Positions 36,117 to 45,655 of a stretch of DNA of 64,000 nt are shown here, piece by piece. The notes under the pieces are model-generated. The model had not been told where the DNA came from. It was given only the letters and a program-made list of their open reading frames with translations, and made no database searches. The DNA comes from Roseovarius aestuariivivens (GTDB taxonomy: Bacteria > Pseudomonadota > Alphaproteobacteria > Rhodobacterales > Rhodobacteraceae), in NCBI RefSeq assembly GCF_004761875.1, contig NZ_SJEY01000005.1, positions 62,001 through 126,000 on the forward strand. The letters are read 5' to 3'. Position numbers and translations under genes: made by a program. Each line of letters opens with the position of its first letter. Positions within the stretch are counted from its first letter, which is position 1.

Positions 36117-38518
36117 CACGCGCCGGGCTGGCCGCGCTCTGGTCGCATTGGCGGCGCAATCCGCTGCAGCTTTTCACGCTGATCATCGGTCTTGCGCTGG
36201 CGACGGGGCTGTGGTCGGGCGTGCAGGCGATCAATGCCGAGGCGCGGGCAAGCTATGACGCCGCCGCGGCGAGTCTTGGCGAAGGGCGCTACGATCAGCT
36301 TTTGCCGCGCGCGGGCGCACGGTTCGACCAGGAGATCTACATCGCGTTGCGGCGCGCGGGCTGGCAGGTGGCCCCGGTGCTGGAAGGACAACTCTCCGTG
36401 CCAGAGGGCCGCGTGCGGCTTATCGGGCTTGATCCGCTGACCGCGCCTGCAGGGCTTGTGCCGCAGGACGACACGGGCACCGGGAGCGCGGGGCTTGCGG
36501 CGTTCATGCGCGCCGACACAGTCTTTGCCCATCCCGGCATCGCGGACGCTTTGCGCGCGTCAGTGCCGAACGCGGTCGTTGCGGCGCGCAGGCTGGCCCC
36601 TGGGACGGCGCTGGCCGATATCGGCGCGGCGCAGCGGCTGCTGGACCGGCCCGGCCAGCTGTCGCGGCTGATCGTCCTGCCGAAGCAGGCGGTGGGGCTG
36701 CCGCCGATTGACAGCGTCGCGCCAGATCTGCGTCGACAGCCAGCCGGACAGGGATCGGATGTGGGGCGGCTCACCGACAGTTTTCACCTCAACCTGACCG
36801 CCTTCGGCCTTTTGAGCTTTGCGGTCGGGATTTTCATCGTGCATGGGGCGATTGGCCTTGCCTTTGAACAGCGGCGTGGGCTTGTGCGCAGCCTGCGCGC
36901 GCTTGGTATGCCGTTGCGCCGCCTGATCGCGCTTCTGGCGCTGGAACTGGTGGTGATCGCGCTGGTCGCGGGCAGTCTGGGGGTGGTGCTGGGCTATGTC
37001 GTGGCGGCGACGCTTTTGCCGGATGTGGCGGCGACGTTGCGCGGGCTTTACGGCGCGTCGATCTCGGGCGATCTGCAGTTGCGCCCGTCCTGGTGGCTGT
37101 CGGGCCTCGCGATCGCGCTTTTGGGCACCGCGTTGGCGGCGTCGGGGGCGCTCTGGCGAATTGCGCGGATGCCCCTGCTGGCAAGCGCGGGCGCCCGGGC
37201 CTGGGCGATGACGGCGGGGCGCGCGCGGCGCTGGCAGGCCGCGGGAGCGGCGGTGTTCCTGCTGGCGGCGTTGGCCTTGGTGTGGCTGGCCGAGGGTCTG
37301 ATCCTGAGCTTTCTTTGCCTCGGTCTGTTGTTGATCGGGGCGGCGCTGGCGCTGCCGGCGATCCTCGACCGGGTGCTGGCGCTGGGGACGCGGGGGGCGC
37401 GCAGCATGCGGTGGGAATGGTTCTGGGCCGACACGCGACAGCAATTGCCGGGGCTGAGCCTGGCGCTGATGGCGCTTCTTCTGGCGATCGCGGCCAATGT
37501 GGGCGTGTCGACCATGGTGTCGAGTTTCCGGCTGACCTTTACGGCCTTTCTCGATCAAAGGCTGGCGGCCGAGCTTTACGTGAGCCCCGCCACGCCAGAG
37601 GAGAGCGCCGAGATGCAGGCCTTTCTTGCGCCGCAGGTCGAGGCGGTGTTGCCGATCCTTTCGGTCGACACGACGCTGGCGGGGCTGCCGGCCTCGCTTT
37701 ACGGCGCGCGGATCGGCCCGACCTACACCGAGAACTGGCGGTTCCTTCAGGCAGGGCCCGAGCCCTGGCCGCGCGTGGCGCGGGGCGAGGCGGTGATCGT
37801 CAACGAACAGCTGGCACGGCGCGCGGATCTGTGGCCCGGCGATACGCTGCGGGTGGCCGAGGGCTTGGCGCTCCCCATCGCGGGGGTCTTCGGCGATTAC
37901 GGAAATCCCGTCGGGCAGGCGATCGTTGGCGAAACGCTCTTTCGCGATCTTTACCCCGAGGTCCGATCGGTGCGCTTCGGGTTGCGCACCGGGGATCCGG
38001 ACGCGATTCGCGCGGCACTTACCGAGCGGTTCGGTCTTAGCGAGGGGCAGATCATCGACCAGGCGGGGATCAAGCGGCTGTCGCTGCAGGTCTTCGAGCG
38101 GACCTTTACCGTCACTGGCGCGCTGAACGTGCTGACGCTGGCGGTGGCGGGGTTCGCCATGCTGATGAGCCTTTTGACGCTCGCCAATCTGCGGTTGCCG
38201 CAGCTGGCACCGGCCTGGGCATTGGGGCTGACACGGGCCGAACTGGGCCGGCTGGAGCTTTTGCGGGCGATCTTGCTGGCGGCGCTGACGCTTGTGCTGG
38301 CTCTGCCCCTCGGGCTGGCGCTGGCTTGGGTGCTTCTGGCGCTGGTGAATGTCGAGGCCTTCGGCTGGCGCTTGCCGATGTATCTCTTTCCGCTCGATTA
38401 CCTGCGGCTGTCGGGGCTGGCACTTCTGGCCGCGCTTCTGGCTGCCGCGTGGCCCGCGCGGCGGTTGGCGCGGACGCCGCCGGCGGACCTGCTGAAAGTC
38501 TTTGCCCATGAACGCTAG
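36113..38518 (+). CDS. FtsX-like ABC permease, two-module (AttF/AttG type)
   Basis: An 801-residue membrane protein with one N-terminal segment, a large periplasmic domain (about 40-220), and then FtsX-type membrane bundles around 230-340, 370-460 and 690-795. This two-module layout fits a fused pair of MacB-like permeases that transmit ATP hydrolysis mechanically to periplasmic or membrane substrates rather than move solutes through a channel. It overlaps the ATPase by four bases and the following secreted protein by 11 bases, so the operon is tightly coupled. The substrate is unknown; the neighbouring lipocalin-like protein is the obvious client (inference). Confidence 0.85.
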   Translation: MTRAGLAALWSHWRRNPLQLFTLIIGLALATGLWSGVQAINAEARASYDAAAASLGEGRYDQLLPRAGARFDQEIYIALRRAGWQVAPVLEGQLSVPEGRVRLIGLDPLTAPAGLVPQDDTGTGSAGLAAFMRADTVFAHPGIADALRASVPNAVVAARRLAPGTALADIGAAQRLLDRPGQLSRLIVLPKQAVGLPPIDSVAPDLRRQPAGQGSDVGRLTDSFHLNLTAFGLLSFAVGIFIVHGAIGLAFEQRRGLVRSLRALGMPLRRLIALLALELVVIALVAGSLGVVLGYVVAATLLPDVAATLRGLYGASISGDLQLRPSWWLSGLAIALLGTALAASGALWRIARMPLLASAGARAWAMTAGRARRWQAAGAAVFLLAALALVWLAEGLILSFLCLGLLLIGAALALPAILDRVLALGTRGARSMRWEWFWADTRQQLPGLSLALMALLLAIAANVGVSTMVSSFRLTFTAFLDQRLAAELYVSPATPEESAEMQAFLAPQVEAVLPILSVDTTLAGLPASLYGARIGPTYTENWRFLQAGPEPWPRVARGEAVIVNEQLARRADLWPGDTLRVAEGLALPIAGVFGDYGNPVGQAIVGETLFRDLYPEVRSVRFGLRTGDPDAIRAALTERFGLSEGQIIDQAGIKRLSLQVFERTFTVTGALNVLTLAVAGFAMLMSLLTLANLRLPQLAPAWALGLTRAELGRLELLRAILLAALTLVLALPLGLALAWVLLALVNVEAFGWRLPMYLFPLDYLRLSGLALLAALLAAAWPARRLARTPPADLLKVFAHER

Positions 38519-39551
38519 GATTTTTGCGATCCTGTTGGCCCTGATGCCGCTGCCCGCGGTCGCGCAGGGCTTTGCCGGGATGGGCACCGAGGCCGAGGGC
38601 TTTGCCACGCCCGCCCCCGATCCGGTGTTCGACTTTCCCGCCGATCACGGCCCGCACCCCGCTTACCGGATCGAGTGGTGGTACCTGACGGCCAATATGA
38701 CGGGTCCCGACGGCACGCCGTACGGGTTGCAATGGACGCTGTTCCGATCGGCGCTGGAGCCGGAGGAGCGTGAAGGCTGGGAGAGCCCGCAGATCTGGCT
38801 GGGTCACGCCGCTGTCACCACGCCGGAAACACACCTGAGCGCCGAGCGGTTTGCCCGGGGCGGGATCGGTCAGGCGGGCGTCACTGTCGCACCTTTTGAA
38901 GCGTGGATAGACGACTGGCGGATGGCGGGCGAGACGTTCGACGAGGTGACGCTGACGGCGCGGGGGGCCGAGTTCGCCTATGATGTGGAGCTGTCGGCGG
39001 AGGGGCCGCTGGTGTTTCACGGCGAAGATGGGTTTTCGGTGAAATCGGAGGCGGGACAGGCGAGTTACTATTACTCGCAGCCGTTCTATGCGCTCGAAGG
39101 CACGCTGACCCTGCCCGGGGGCGAGGTCGCAGTGACGGGCAATGCGTGGCTTGACCGGGAATGGTCGTCGCAGCCGCTGGCCGCCGATCAGGACGGGTGG
39201 GACTGGTTCTCGCTCAGCTTTGAGGATGGCACGAAGCTGATGGCCTTCGAGCTGCGCCAGAGCGACGGGACGAGCTATGCCTCGGGCACGTGGATCGAGC
39301 CGGATGGGCAAACGACCGCCCTACCCGATGGCGCGTTGCAGGCAACGCCGCTGGCGGGCAGCGAGGTGGCCGGGCGTGAGGTGCCGACCGAGTGGCGGGT
39401 CGAGGTTCCGGGACGTGGAGTGGATGTGACTGTGCGGGCGATCAACGCGCAGGCCTGGATGGAGGTGACGCCGCCCTATTGGGAAGGGCCGGTGACAGTG
39501 ACCGGGAGCCATACCGGGCGTGGATACTTGGAGATGACGGGGTACGAGTGA
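38508..39551 (+). CDS. Secreted AttH/CrtC-like lipocalin-fold protein
   Basis: A 347-residue exported protein with the signal peptide RIFAILLALMPLPAVAQG. The mature domain shows the AttH/hydroxyneurosporene-synthase motifs PHPAYRIEWWYLTANM, GLQWTLFR, YYYSQPF and AWLDREWSS. Such proteins form two lipocalin-like barrels and are encoded with MacB-like ABC genes in many bacteria. CrtC relatives hydrate carotenoids, but no carotenoid genes are nearby. The family has been called predicted secreted hydrolase. The ATG at 38508 lies inside the permease gene; a TTG two codons earlier is possible. Confidence 0.85.
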   Translation: MNARIFAILLALMPLPAVAQGFAGMGTEAEGFATPAPDPVFDFPADHGPHPAYRIEWWYLTANMTGPDGTPYGLQWTLFRSALEPEEREGWESPQIWLGHAAVTTPETHLSAERFARGGIGQAGVTVAPFEAWIDDWRMAGETFDEVTLTARGAEFAYDVELSAEGPLVFHGEDGFSVKSEAGQASYYYSQPFYALEGTLTLPGGEVAVTGNAWLDREWSSQPLAADQDGWDWFSLSFEDGTKLMAFELRQSDGTSYASGTWIEPDGQTTALPDGALQATPLAGSEVAGREVPTEWRVEVPGRGVDVTVRAINAQAWMEVTPPYWEGPVTVTGSHTGRGYLEMTGYE

Positions 39552-39654
39552 GCCGCGCCATCGCGAGACCGCGGGATGGCAACCCATCCTTGGTGCAATG
39601 CACTTTATGTCCAAAAGACCGCAAAACCTGAGAAATAAGCCCCTACGTCAAACA

Positions 39655-39683
39655 ATCGCCAGTCCGGGGGGCGGTCTGGCGAT
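39655..39683. terminator. Hairpin between converging genes
   Basis: ATCGCCAG (39655-39662) pairs with CTGGCGAT (39676-39683) across a 13-base GC-rich loop, in the 176-base gap between the attH-like gene and the glycosyltransferase gene that converge here. It may end transcription from either side. T-runs are absent. Confidence 0.4.
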
Positions 39684-39727
39684 GGCGCGGCGGCCTGCGG
39701 CCTTGATGCCGCGCCGCTCCTGTCGCC

Positions 39728-40486
39728 TCACCGGGCCTTCAGCCGCTGCCGGTGGTATTCCCACCAATCGGCCCACGACTCTCCGGCCCGCGTCTTGCCT
39801 CGTATGTAAGCCAGTTCGCGGCGGCGCAGATCGGGGCGCACGCCCGCGCTGACCTGACCGGGATGCAGCCGGTTGAGCACCAGCGTTTCCGGCAGGATCG
39901 CGGGCGGTCCGAGCTCTGTGTTGAGCCGGTGATACATCTCGACATCCATGAGCCAGATGAGGTTTTCGTCGAAAAGACGCAAGTCGTCGGCGCGCATGGC
40001 CAGAACCGAGGGGCTGCTGACGGTGTTGCGGCCAAAGCGCATGGCCGGAGTGAGACGCGGCACCATCGGGTTGTCGGCGCGCTGCCCATCCGGCGTCGTG
40101 GCCGAGCCGCAGAGGCACCAGCGGGTGCCGGGGTCGTCAAAGGCCGCTTCGGTGAGCGCGAGCGCGTCGTCGCGCGCCAAAAGATCGTCCTGGAACAGGA
40201 TCTTGAGCACCCTTCCCTGCGCATGCCGCAGGGCGTTGTTGGTATTGGCCGAGGCCTGTCGCGGGCCGTTTCGGTAATCAACCCGGCGCAGCGTCAGCCG
40301 GTCCTGAAAGCTATCGCAAACCTGTGCCACGGCGTCGGTGTCGGACTGATCGGAGACGACGACCTCGATCCCCTGCAGGGTTTGCGACGCAATCCGGTTC
40401 AACGAGGCGGCGAGGAAATCACCGCCCTGCCCGCCCATGTCGTAGGCGGGGATACAGACGGAAAGCGTGGGGGTGTCGCCGGTCAT
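39728..40486 (-). CDS. Family 2 glycosyltransferase
   Basis: A 252-residue GT-A fold enzyme: LSVCIPAYDMG at the N-terminus, EVVVSDQSDTD, the nucleotide-sugar/metal region ILFQDDLLARDDAL and the acceptor-side segment LIWLMDVEMYHRL. It has no membrane segments. It likely adds a sugar to a surface polysaccharide or lipid, but no partner genes are adjacent, so the acceptor is unknown. The start at 40486 is MTGDTPTLS; an in-frame ATG six codons upstream is possible. Confidence 0.88.
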   Translation of the reverse strand: MTGDTPTLSVCIPAYDMGGQGGDFLAASLNRIASQTLQGIEVVVSDQSDTDAVAQVCDSFQDRLTLRRVDYRNGPRQASANTNNALRHAQGRVLKILFQDDLLARDDALALTEAAFDDPGTRWCLCGSATTPDGQRADNPMVPRLTPAMRFGRNTVSSPSVLAMRADDLRLFDENLIWLMDVEMYHRLNTELGPPAILPETLVLNRLHPGQVSAGVRPDLRRRELAYIRGKTRAGESWADWWEYHRQRLKAR

Positions 40487-40524
40487 GGGCCGGTCTTGCC
40501 GCAAGCCACGGGGTCCGGCAACAG

Positions 40525-40551
40525 AAAAACGGGGGGCACGATGGCCCCCCG
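40525..40551 (-). terminator. Intrinsic terminator (minus strand), nrdJ side
   Basis: On the minus strand CGGGGGGC and GCCCCCCG form a perfect 8-bp stem with a 6-base loop, followed by TTTTT (40525-40529). It lies about 225 bases beyond the nrdJ stop and upstream of the glycosyltransferase start, so it should separate the two transcripts. Confidence 0.75.
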
Positions 40552-40693
40552 GTCAGAGTTTCGCCGCTCAAGCTCACTATTTATACCGCCCGGTTTCTGC
40601 CTGCGGCCTGAGCGTCGTCAGGGGCGAGCGCACCCGCCCCGTGTCAGGATGGGTCAGAGCGATAGTCTGCCCCCACCCTAGTCTTTAGACCTT

Positions 40694-40709
40694 GCGTAAA
40701 AGTTTACGC
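40694..40709. repeat. Short perfect palindrome GCGTAAA-AG-TTTACGC
   Basis: A perfect 7-2-7 inverted repeat in the 291-base space between nrdJ and the glycosyltransferase gene. It may be an operator for the latter or a hairpin; no regulator can be named. Confidence 0.35.
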
Positions 40710-40726
40710 TGTTGGTCTGTCTCGTC

Positions 40727-40770
40727 GGGGCGGCCCGGGATGGGCCGTCCCCTGACGCCCCGGCGGGGCG
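40727..40770 (-). terminator. Tandem hairpins directly after nrdJ
   Basis: Two GC-rich stems follow the nrdJ stop: CGCCCC-GGC-GGGGCG (40756-40770), 8 bases past the stop, and GGGGCGGCCC with GGGCCGTCCC (40727-40751, 10 bp with one G-T pair). Neither is followed by a T-run on the minus strand. They probably protect the 3' end or terminate partially before the stronger terminator at 40525-40551. Confidence 0.5.
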
Positions 40771-40777
40771 CTTTTCC

Positions 40778-43700
40778 TTAGCTGCAGCCCGAGGTGCCGC
40801 CGCAGGTGTTGCACTTCATGCAGGTGCCGTTGCGCACCAGCGTGTAGTTGCCGCACTCGCCGCAGGCTTCGCCCTCGTAGCCCTGCATCTTGGCCTTGGT
40901 GGCCGCGTCCATGCTGGTGGAGACGGTGGCCGAGGCCATGGTGATCGTGGCCGAGGTGGTTTCCGGCACCAGTGTCTGCAGCGCGACCTCGGGGTCGGTG
41001 CCGGTGGCCAGCGCCTGACCGCCCTGCAGCACCACCAGTTCCTGAGGCAGGCGCTTGCGCAGGTAGCCGGTGGAGCTGATCTGCTTGAGCACTTCCAGCG
41101 ACCGCGAGGCGGATTCGCCCGAGATCTCCTTGATGTTGCTCACGCCTTCCTCTTCGCCGCGACCGAGATCATCGAAGCTGTGGCCCTCGGGCTTCACATG
41201 CGCCAGATCGGTGCGGTCGAGGTAGCTGACCGCCAGTTCGCGGAAGATGTAGTCGAGGATCGACGTCGCGTTCTTGATCGAATCGTTGCCCTGCACCATC
41301 CCTGCCGGTTCGAACTTGGTGAAGGTGAAGGCGTCGACGAATTCCTCGAGCGGCACGCCGTACTGAAGCCCGACCGAGACGGCGATGGCGAAGTTGTTCA
41401 TCATCGCGCGGAAGCCCGCGCCTTCCTTGTGCATGTCGATGAAGATCTCGCCCAGCGAGCCGTCCTGATATTCGCCGGTGCGCAGGTAGACCTTGTGCCC
41501 GCCGACGATGGCCTTTTGCGTGTACCCTTTGCGGCGCTCGGGCATCTTTTCGCGGTGGCTTGCCTTGATGACCTCCTTGACCACCACCTTTTCCACGATC
41601 TTCTCGGCGAGCACGGCGGCTTTTTCCTGTGCCGAGCCGCTTTCGAGGATCTCGGCGGCCTCGTCATCATCCTCGACAAGGGCCGAGGCGAGCGGCTGGC
41701 TCAGCTTGGAGCCGTCGCGGTAGAGCGCGTTGGCCTTCACCCCGAGAGACCAGCTGAGTTCGTAAGCCTTCTGGCAGTCCTCGATCGTGGCGTCGTTGGG
41801 CATGTTGATCGTCTTGGAGATCGCGCCCGAGATGAAGCTTTGCGCCGCGGCCATCATGGTGATGTGGCTGTTGACCGACAGGAAGCGCTTGCCCTTCTTG
41901 CCGCAGGGGTTGGCGCAGTCGAAGACGTGGTAATGCGCCGGGTCAAGATGCGGCGCCCCTTCGAGCGTCATGGTCCCGCAGACATGGTCGTTCGCGGCGT
42001 CGATATCGGCCTTGGAATAGCCCAGCGAGGCCAGCAGATCGAAGGTTGGATCGTTCAGCTTTTCGGTCGGGATGCCCAGCACGTTGCGGCAGAACTCCTC
42101 GCCCAGGGTCCACTGGTTGAAGACGAAGCGGATGTCGAAGGCGCTGCCCACGGCGGCGTCGATCTTCTGCAGTTCGTTGGGGCCGAAGCCGTGACCGGCC
42201 AGCGAGGTGTGGTTCACGCCCGGCGCGTTGCCGATGGTGCCGTGACCCACGGCGTAAGCGACGATCTCTTCGATCTGCGCGCTGCCATAGCCCAGCTTTT
42301 CAAGGGCGGCGGGCACCGACTGGTTGATGATCTTGAAGTAGCCGCCGCCGGCAAGCTTTTTGAACTTCACAAGCGCGAAGTCGGGCTCGATCCCGGTGGT
42401 GTCGCAGTCCATCACAAGACCGATGGTGCCGGTGGGGGCAATGACGGTGGACTGCGCGTTGCGGTAGCCGTGCTTTTCACCCAGCTTCAGCGCCTCGTCC
42501 CAGCTGGCCATTGCCAGTTCACCCAGCCGTGTGTCGGGCACGTTGGCCAGATCGAGCGGTACCGGCTTCACCGCCAGCTTGTCGTAGCCTTCGGTCGCGC
42601 CGTATGCGGCGTTGCGGTGGTTGCGCATGACGCGCAGCATGTGGTTCTTGTTGCGCTCGTAGCCTTTGAACGCGCCGAGTTCCTTGGCCATCTCGGCCGA
42701 GGTGGCGTAGGCGACGCCGGTCATGACCGCGGTGAGCGCACCGCACATCGCGCGGCCCTCGTCGCTGTCATAGCCGAGCCCCATGTTCATCAGGAGGCCG
42801 CCGATATTGGCGTAGCCGAGGCCCAGGGTGCGAAACTCGTAGCTGAGCTGCGCGATTTCCTTGGACGGGAACTGAGCCATCAGCACGGAGATTTCCAGCG
42901 TCACGGTCCAGAGGCGCGTGGCGTGAATATAGGCATCCGCGTCGAACCGCTCGCCGTCGTAGAAGCGCAGCAGGTTCATCGACGCGAGATTGCAGGCCGT
43001 GTCATCAAGGAACATGTATTCCGAGCACGGGTTCGAGCCGCGGATCTCGCCATCTTCCGGGCAGGTGTGCCAGGCGTTGACGGTGTCGTGGTACTGAATG
43101 CCGGGATCGGCGCAGGCCCAGGCGGCGTGACCCACGTCTTCCCACAGATCGCGCGCCTTGATCGTCTTGGCGACCGAGCCGTTGGTGCGATTGAGGAGCG
43201 CCCAGTCGTCATCGTTGCGCACAGCCTCGAGGAAGGCATCGGTGACGCGGATCGAGTTGTTCGAATTCTGGCCCGAGACGCTGGCATAGGCGTCGGAATC
43301 CCAGTCGGTGTCGTAGGTCGGGAATTCGATGCTGTCATAGCCCTGACGCGCGTAGTCCAGCACGCGTTTGACGTAAGTTTCGGGGATCGCGGCCTTTTTC
43401 GCGCCCCGGATGGCATCGCGAAGCTGCTCGTTCTTCTTGGGGTCGACGGCGTCTTCGCTGCTGCCGTCCCAGACGCGGATGGCGGCAAAGATCTCGTTCA
43501 GCTTTTGCTCGTGCATCTTGGAACCGGCGACGATCGACGCCACTTTCTGTTCCTCGATGACCTTCCAGTTGATGAACTGTTCGATATCGGGGTGGTCGAC
43601 ATCACAGATCACCATCTTGGCCGCGCGGCGCGTGGTGCCGCCCGATTTGATCGCGCCGGCAGCGCGGTCGCCGATCTTGAGGAAGCCCATCAGGCCGCTC

Positions 43701-44431
43701 GACTTGCCGCCGCCCGACAGGGCTTCCCCTTCGGCACGCAGGGAGGAGAAGTTCGTGCCGGTTCCCGATCCGTATTTGAAAAGACGGGCCTCTCGCACCC
43801 ACAGATCCATGATGCCACCGTCGCCGACAAGGTCATCCTTGACCGACTGGATGAAACACGCATGGGGCTGCGGGTGCTCATAGGCGCTGCTCGACTTGGT
43901 TAGTTCGCCCGTTTCAAAATCCACGTAGTAGTGACCCTGGCTGGGGCCATCGATGCCATACGCCCAGTGCAGGCCGGTGTTGAACCACTGGGGGCTGTTC
44001 GGCGCTGCCATCTGGCGGGCCAGCATGTAGCGCATCTCGTCATAATAGGCGCGGGCGTCGTTCTCGGTAGAGAAATAGCCCCCCTTCCAGCCCCAGTAAG
44101 CCCAGGCGCCGGCGAGACGGTCGAAGACCTGCTTGGCCGAGGTTTCGCCGGTCTTCTCTGTTTTGTCCGAGGCCGGAACCGAGCGCCAGAGGAACTCGGG
44201 CACGCCGCTTTCCTTGACCTTCTTCAGTTCGACCGGCACGCCGGCCTTGCGGAAATATTTCTGCGCGATGACGTCGCTGGCGACCTGGCTCCAGCCTGCG
44301 GGCACCTCGACCGAATCGAGCTTGAATACGGTGGTACCGTCGGGGTTGCGAATCTCTGAGCTGGTGGTGACGAACTCCAGCTCGGCATAGGCATCCTGAC
44401 CCGACTTGGTGAATTTTCTTTCAATCTTCAT
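40778..44431 (-). CDS. nrdJ: Adenosylcobalamin-dependent (class II) ribonucleotide reductase
   Basis: A 1217-residue class II reductase converting ribonucleotides to deoxyribonucleotides with coenzyme B12, working with or without oxygen. It has the alpha/beta-barrel features [36 protein letters not shown] (a radical/active-site cysteine region) and [21 protein letters not shown]. The long C-terminal part ends in a cysteine-rich ribbon ([18 protein letters not shown]). No small subunit or nrdAB gene is nearby. An NrdR-type box lies about 175 bases upstream. With the B12-dependent split methionine synthase this shows a cobalamin-dependent lifestyle. Confidence 0.97.
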   Translation of the reverse strand: MKIERKFTKSGQDAYAELEFVTTSSEIRNPDGTTVFKLDSVEVPAGWSQVASDVIAQKYFRKAGVPVELKKVKESGVPEFLWRSVPASDKTEKTGETSAKQVFDRLAGAWAYWGWKGGYFSTENDARAYYDEMRYMLARQMAAPNSPQWFNTGLHWAYGIDGPSQGHYYVDFETGELTKSSSAYEHPQPHACFIQSVKDDLVGDGGIMDLWVREARLFKYGSGTGTNFSSLRAEGEALSGGGKSSGLMGFLKIGDRAAGAIKSGGTTRRAAKMVICDVDHPDIEQFINWKVIEEQKVASIVAGSKMHEQKLNEIFAAIRVWDGSSEDAVDPKKNEQLRDAIRGAKKAAIPETYVKRVLDYARQGYDSIEFPTYDTDWDSDAYASVSGQNSNNSIRVTDAFLEAVRNDDDWALLNRTNGSVAKTIKARDLWEDVGHAAWACADPGIQYHDTVNAWHTCPEDGEIRGSNPCSEYMFLDDTACNLASMNLLRFYDGERFDADAYIHATRLWTVTLEISVLMAQFPSKEIAQLSYEFRTLGLGYANIGGLLMNMGLGYDSDEGRAMCGALTAVMTGVAYATSAEMAKELGAFKGYERNKNHMLRVMRNHRNAAYGATEGYDKLAVKPVPLDLANVPDTRLGELAMASWDEALKLGEKHGYRNAQSTVIAPTGTIGLVMDCDTTGIEPDFALVKFKKLAGGGYFKIINQSVPAALEKLGYGSAQIEEIVAYAVGHGTIGNAPGVNHTSLAGHGFGPNELQKIDAAVGSAFDIRFVFNQWTLGEEFCRNVLGIPTEKLNDPTFDLLASLGYSKADIDAANDHVCGTMTLEGAPHLDPAHYHVFDCANPCGKKGKRFLSVNSHITMMAAAQSFISGAISKTINMPNDATIEDCQKAYELSWSLGVKANALYRDGSKLSQPLASALVEDDDEAAEILESGSAQEKAAVLAEKIVEKVVVKEVIKASHREKMPERRKGYTQKAIVGGHKVYLRTGEYQDGSLGEIFIDMHKEGAGFRAMMNNFAIAVSVGLQYGVPLEEFVDAFTFTKFEPAGMVQGNDSIKNATSILDYIFRELAVSYLDRTDLAHVKPEGHSFDDLGRGEEEGVSNIKEISGESASRSLEVLKQISSTGYLRKRLPQELVVLQGGQALATGTDPEVALQTLVPETTSATITMASATVSTSMDAATKAKMQGYEGEACGECGNYTLVRNGTCMKCNTCGGTSGCS

Positions 44432-44974
44432 TATCGCTGCCCCATATTCAGCTTTTCCAGTCTCCGAACGCCCCAGAGCGCCCTGCAGGGTGGCGAACCG
44501 GAGAGAAAAGAAACCCCTGCCCTGCCCGCACCATGTGCCGCAACGCGTTGTCCCGTGAACTTCGGGAAAATCTTGGTGGTGTCTGTCCCTGTCCGGCTTT
44601 CTGCCACTATATCTTGTGGCTTACTGACCCGCCCACACAACCTGACGTATTCGGGTCCAGACGGTCAACGGAAATTTTACGATGTTTCCGGAAAAATTCG
44701 ATTGACCGGACTTGTCCACAGGACCGGGCCCGGACCGCAGGTGATTCATCGCACCGGTCCAGATCGTCGCGCGCGCCCGGTCGATCCGAAAAAGTGCTTA
44801 TTGCACGGTATTTTAGGATGCGCAGCACGCAATTTCGCGCCCTTGGGGCGCGGATCGAGGCGACTGTGCACACCACATCTGGTGTGCAAACGCAGCATTC
44901 CCACCAGATGCAGAAACGCCACGGTCAACCGCCGCCTCGGGCCACGACAGGCAGAGAATCACGCTATGAGGAGA
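44432..44974. other. Long intergenic control region upstream of nrdJ
   Basis: This 543-base gap between nrdJ and tRNA-Pro holds the NrdR box at 44604-44619 and otherwise no convincing gene. Short open frames on both strands lack ribosome binding sites and family similarity. No cobalamin riboswitch could be recognised. Confidence 0.6.
44604..44619 (-). promoter_or_regulatory. NrdR box upstream of nrdJ
   Basis: CCACTATATCTTGTGG matches 12 of 16 positions of the NrdR consensus acaCwAtATaTwGtgt (read as ACACTATATATAGTGT). On the minus strand its core contains a -10-like TATAGT. A weaker half-like copy (ATCTTGG at 44570-44576) lies 41 bases away, about four helical turns, as expected for paired NrdR sites. 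NrdR represses ribonucleotide reductase genes when dATP is high. Confidence 0.7.
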
Positions 44975-45051
44975 TGGTCGGGGCGGCGAGATTCGAACTC
45001 ACGACCCCCTGTACCCAAAACAGGTGCGCTACCAGACTGCGCCACGCCCCG
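44975..45051 (-). tRNA. tRNA-Pro (anticodon UGG)
   Basis: A 77-base tRNA on the minus strand including an encoded CCA. The acceptor arms CGGGGCG and CGCCCCG pair with discriminator A; the anticodon stem-loop is CCTGT-TTTGGGT-ACAGG with anticodon TGG; the T-arm has GTTCGAATC. It fits tRNA-Pro(UGG). Confidence 0.95.
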
Positions 45052-45154
45052 GACCATGGCCGCCCGTGTAGACCGCTTTGCGTGATTTGAAAAGCCTTGG
45101 CGTGGGATCGGCGGAACGTGGACGTCGCCCTGCGTGAAACCGGTGAGACTCGGA

Positions 45155-45655
45155 TCACTCGTCCGGCGTCGTGCAGGACCAGGCGACCTCGTCCCCGGCG
45201 ATGGCCGGGTGGCGCATTTCGCTGCCACGCGCGATGCCGAGCTGCCGGGCCAGCCCGCCATTCACCTCGAGCACATACTGGATGTTGTTGCCGCCATAAA
45301 TGAGGTCCTCGCTTAGAGGTTCGGCCTCGTGGTGGACATAGCGCACGATGCCCTTGCGGTCGGCGAAGATCATGTCGAGCGGGATGAGCGTGTTGCGCAT
45401 CCAGAAGCGGACGACGCGGGGACGGTCATAGACGAAGAGCATGCCCGCGCTTTGCGCCATCTCCTCGACATTCATGAGACCCTGCGCGCGCTCGGCGTTG
45501 TCGTCGGCGACGTCGACCGTGAAGCGCGCCTGCCCCCAATCGCCGCGAAGGTGGATCTGATCGTCGCGGCAGGCCGTCTGAGAGACCGCGACCGCCGGCA
45601 TGCACAGAAAAAGCGCCGTCAGGACTCGCTTGATTGCTTTACCGCCATTTCCCAT
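45155..45655 (-). CDS. Exported DUF192-family protein
   Basis: A 166-residue protein with a signal peptide (KRVLTALFLCMPAVAVSQ, then TAC) and a DUF192 domain: ERAQGLMNVEEM, GMLFVYDRPRVVRFWMRNTLIPLDMIF and YVLEVNGGLARQLGI. DUF192 proteins form a small beta barrel of unknown function. The start at 45655 has GGAGG seven bases upstream. Its beginning lies inside the end of the cold-shock-domain gene (37-base overlap), so the two are cotranscribed. Confidence 0.88.
   Translation of the reverse strand: MGNGGKAIKRVLTALFLCMPAVAVSQTACRDDQIHLRGDWGQARFTVDVADDNAERAQGLMNVEEMAQSAGMLFVYDRPRVVRFWMRNTLIPLDMIFADRKGIVRYVHHEAEPLSEDLIYGGNNIQYVLEVNGGLARQLGIARGSEMRHPAIAGDEVAWSCTTPDE

Noticed and set aside
40712-43903. 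Very long plus-strand open frame opposite nrdJ
   Set aside because: A GC-rich antisense shadow of nrdJ: no family motifs, no ribosome binding site, and fully covered by a certain gene. The same applies to long antisense frames opposite edd (31159-33135), the FtsX-like permease (36560-38608) and ppiD/trpE (50888-53149).
44432-44974. Cobalamin riboswitch upstream of nrdJ
   Set aside because: No B12-box-like segment recognised; the gene requires rather than competes with B12, so none is expected.
44555-45085. Several small open frames between nrdJ and the DUF192 gene
   Set aside because: They run through the tRNA-Pro gene or the nrdJ control region and show no family similarity.
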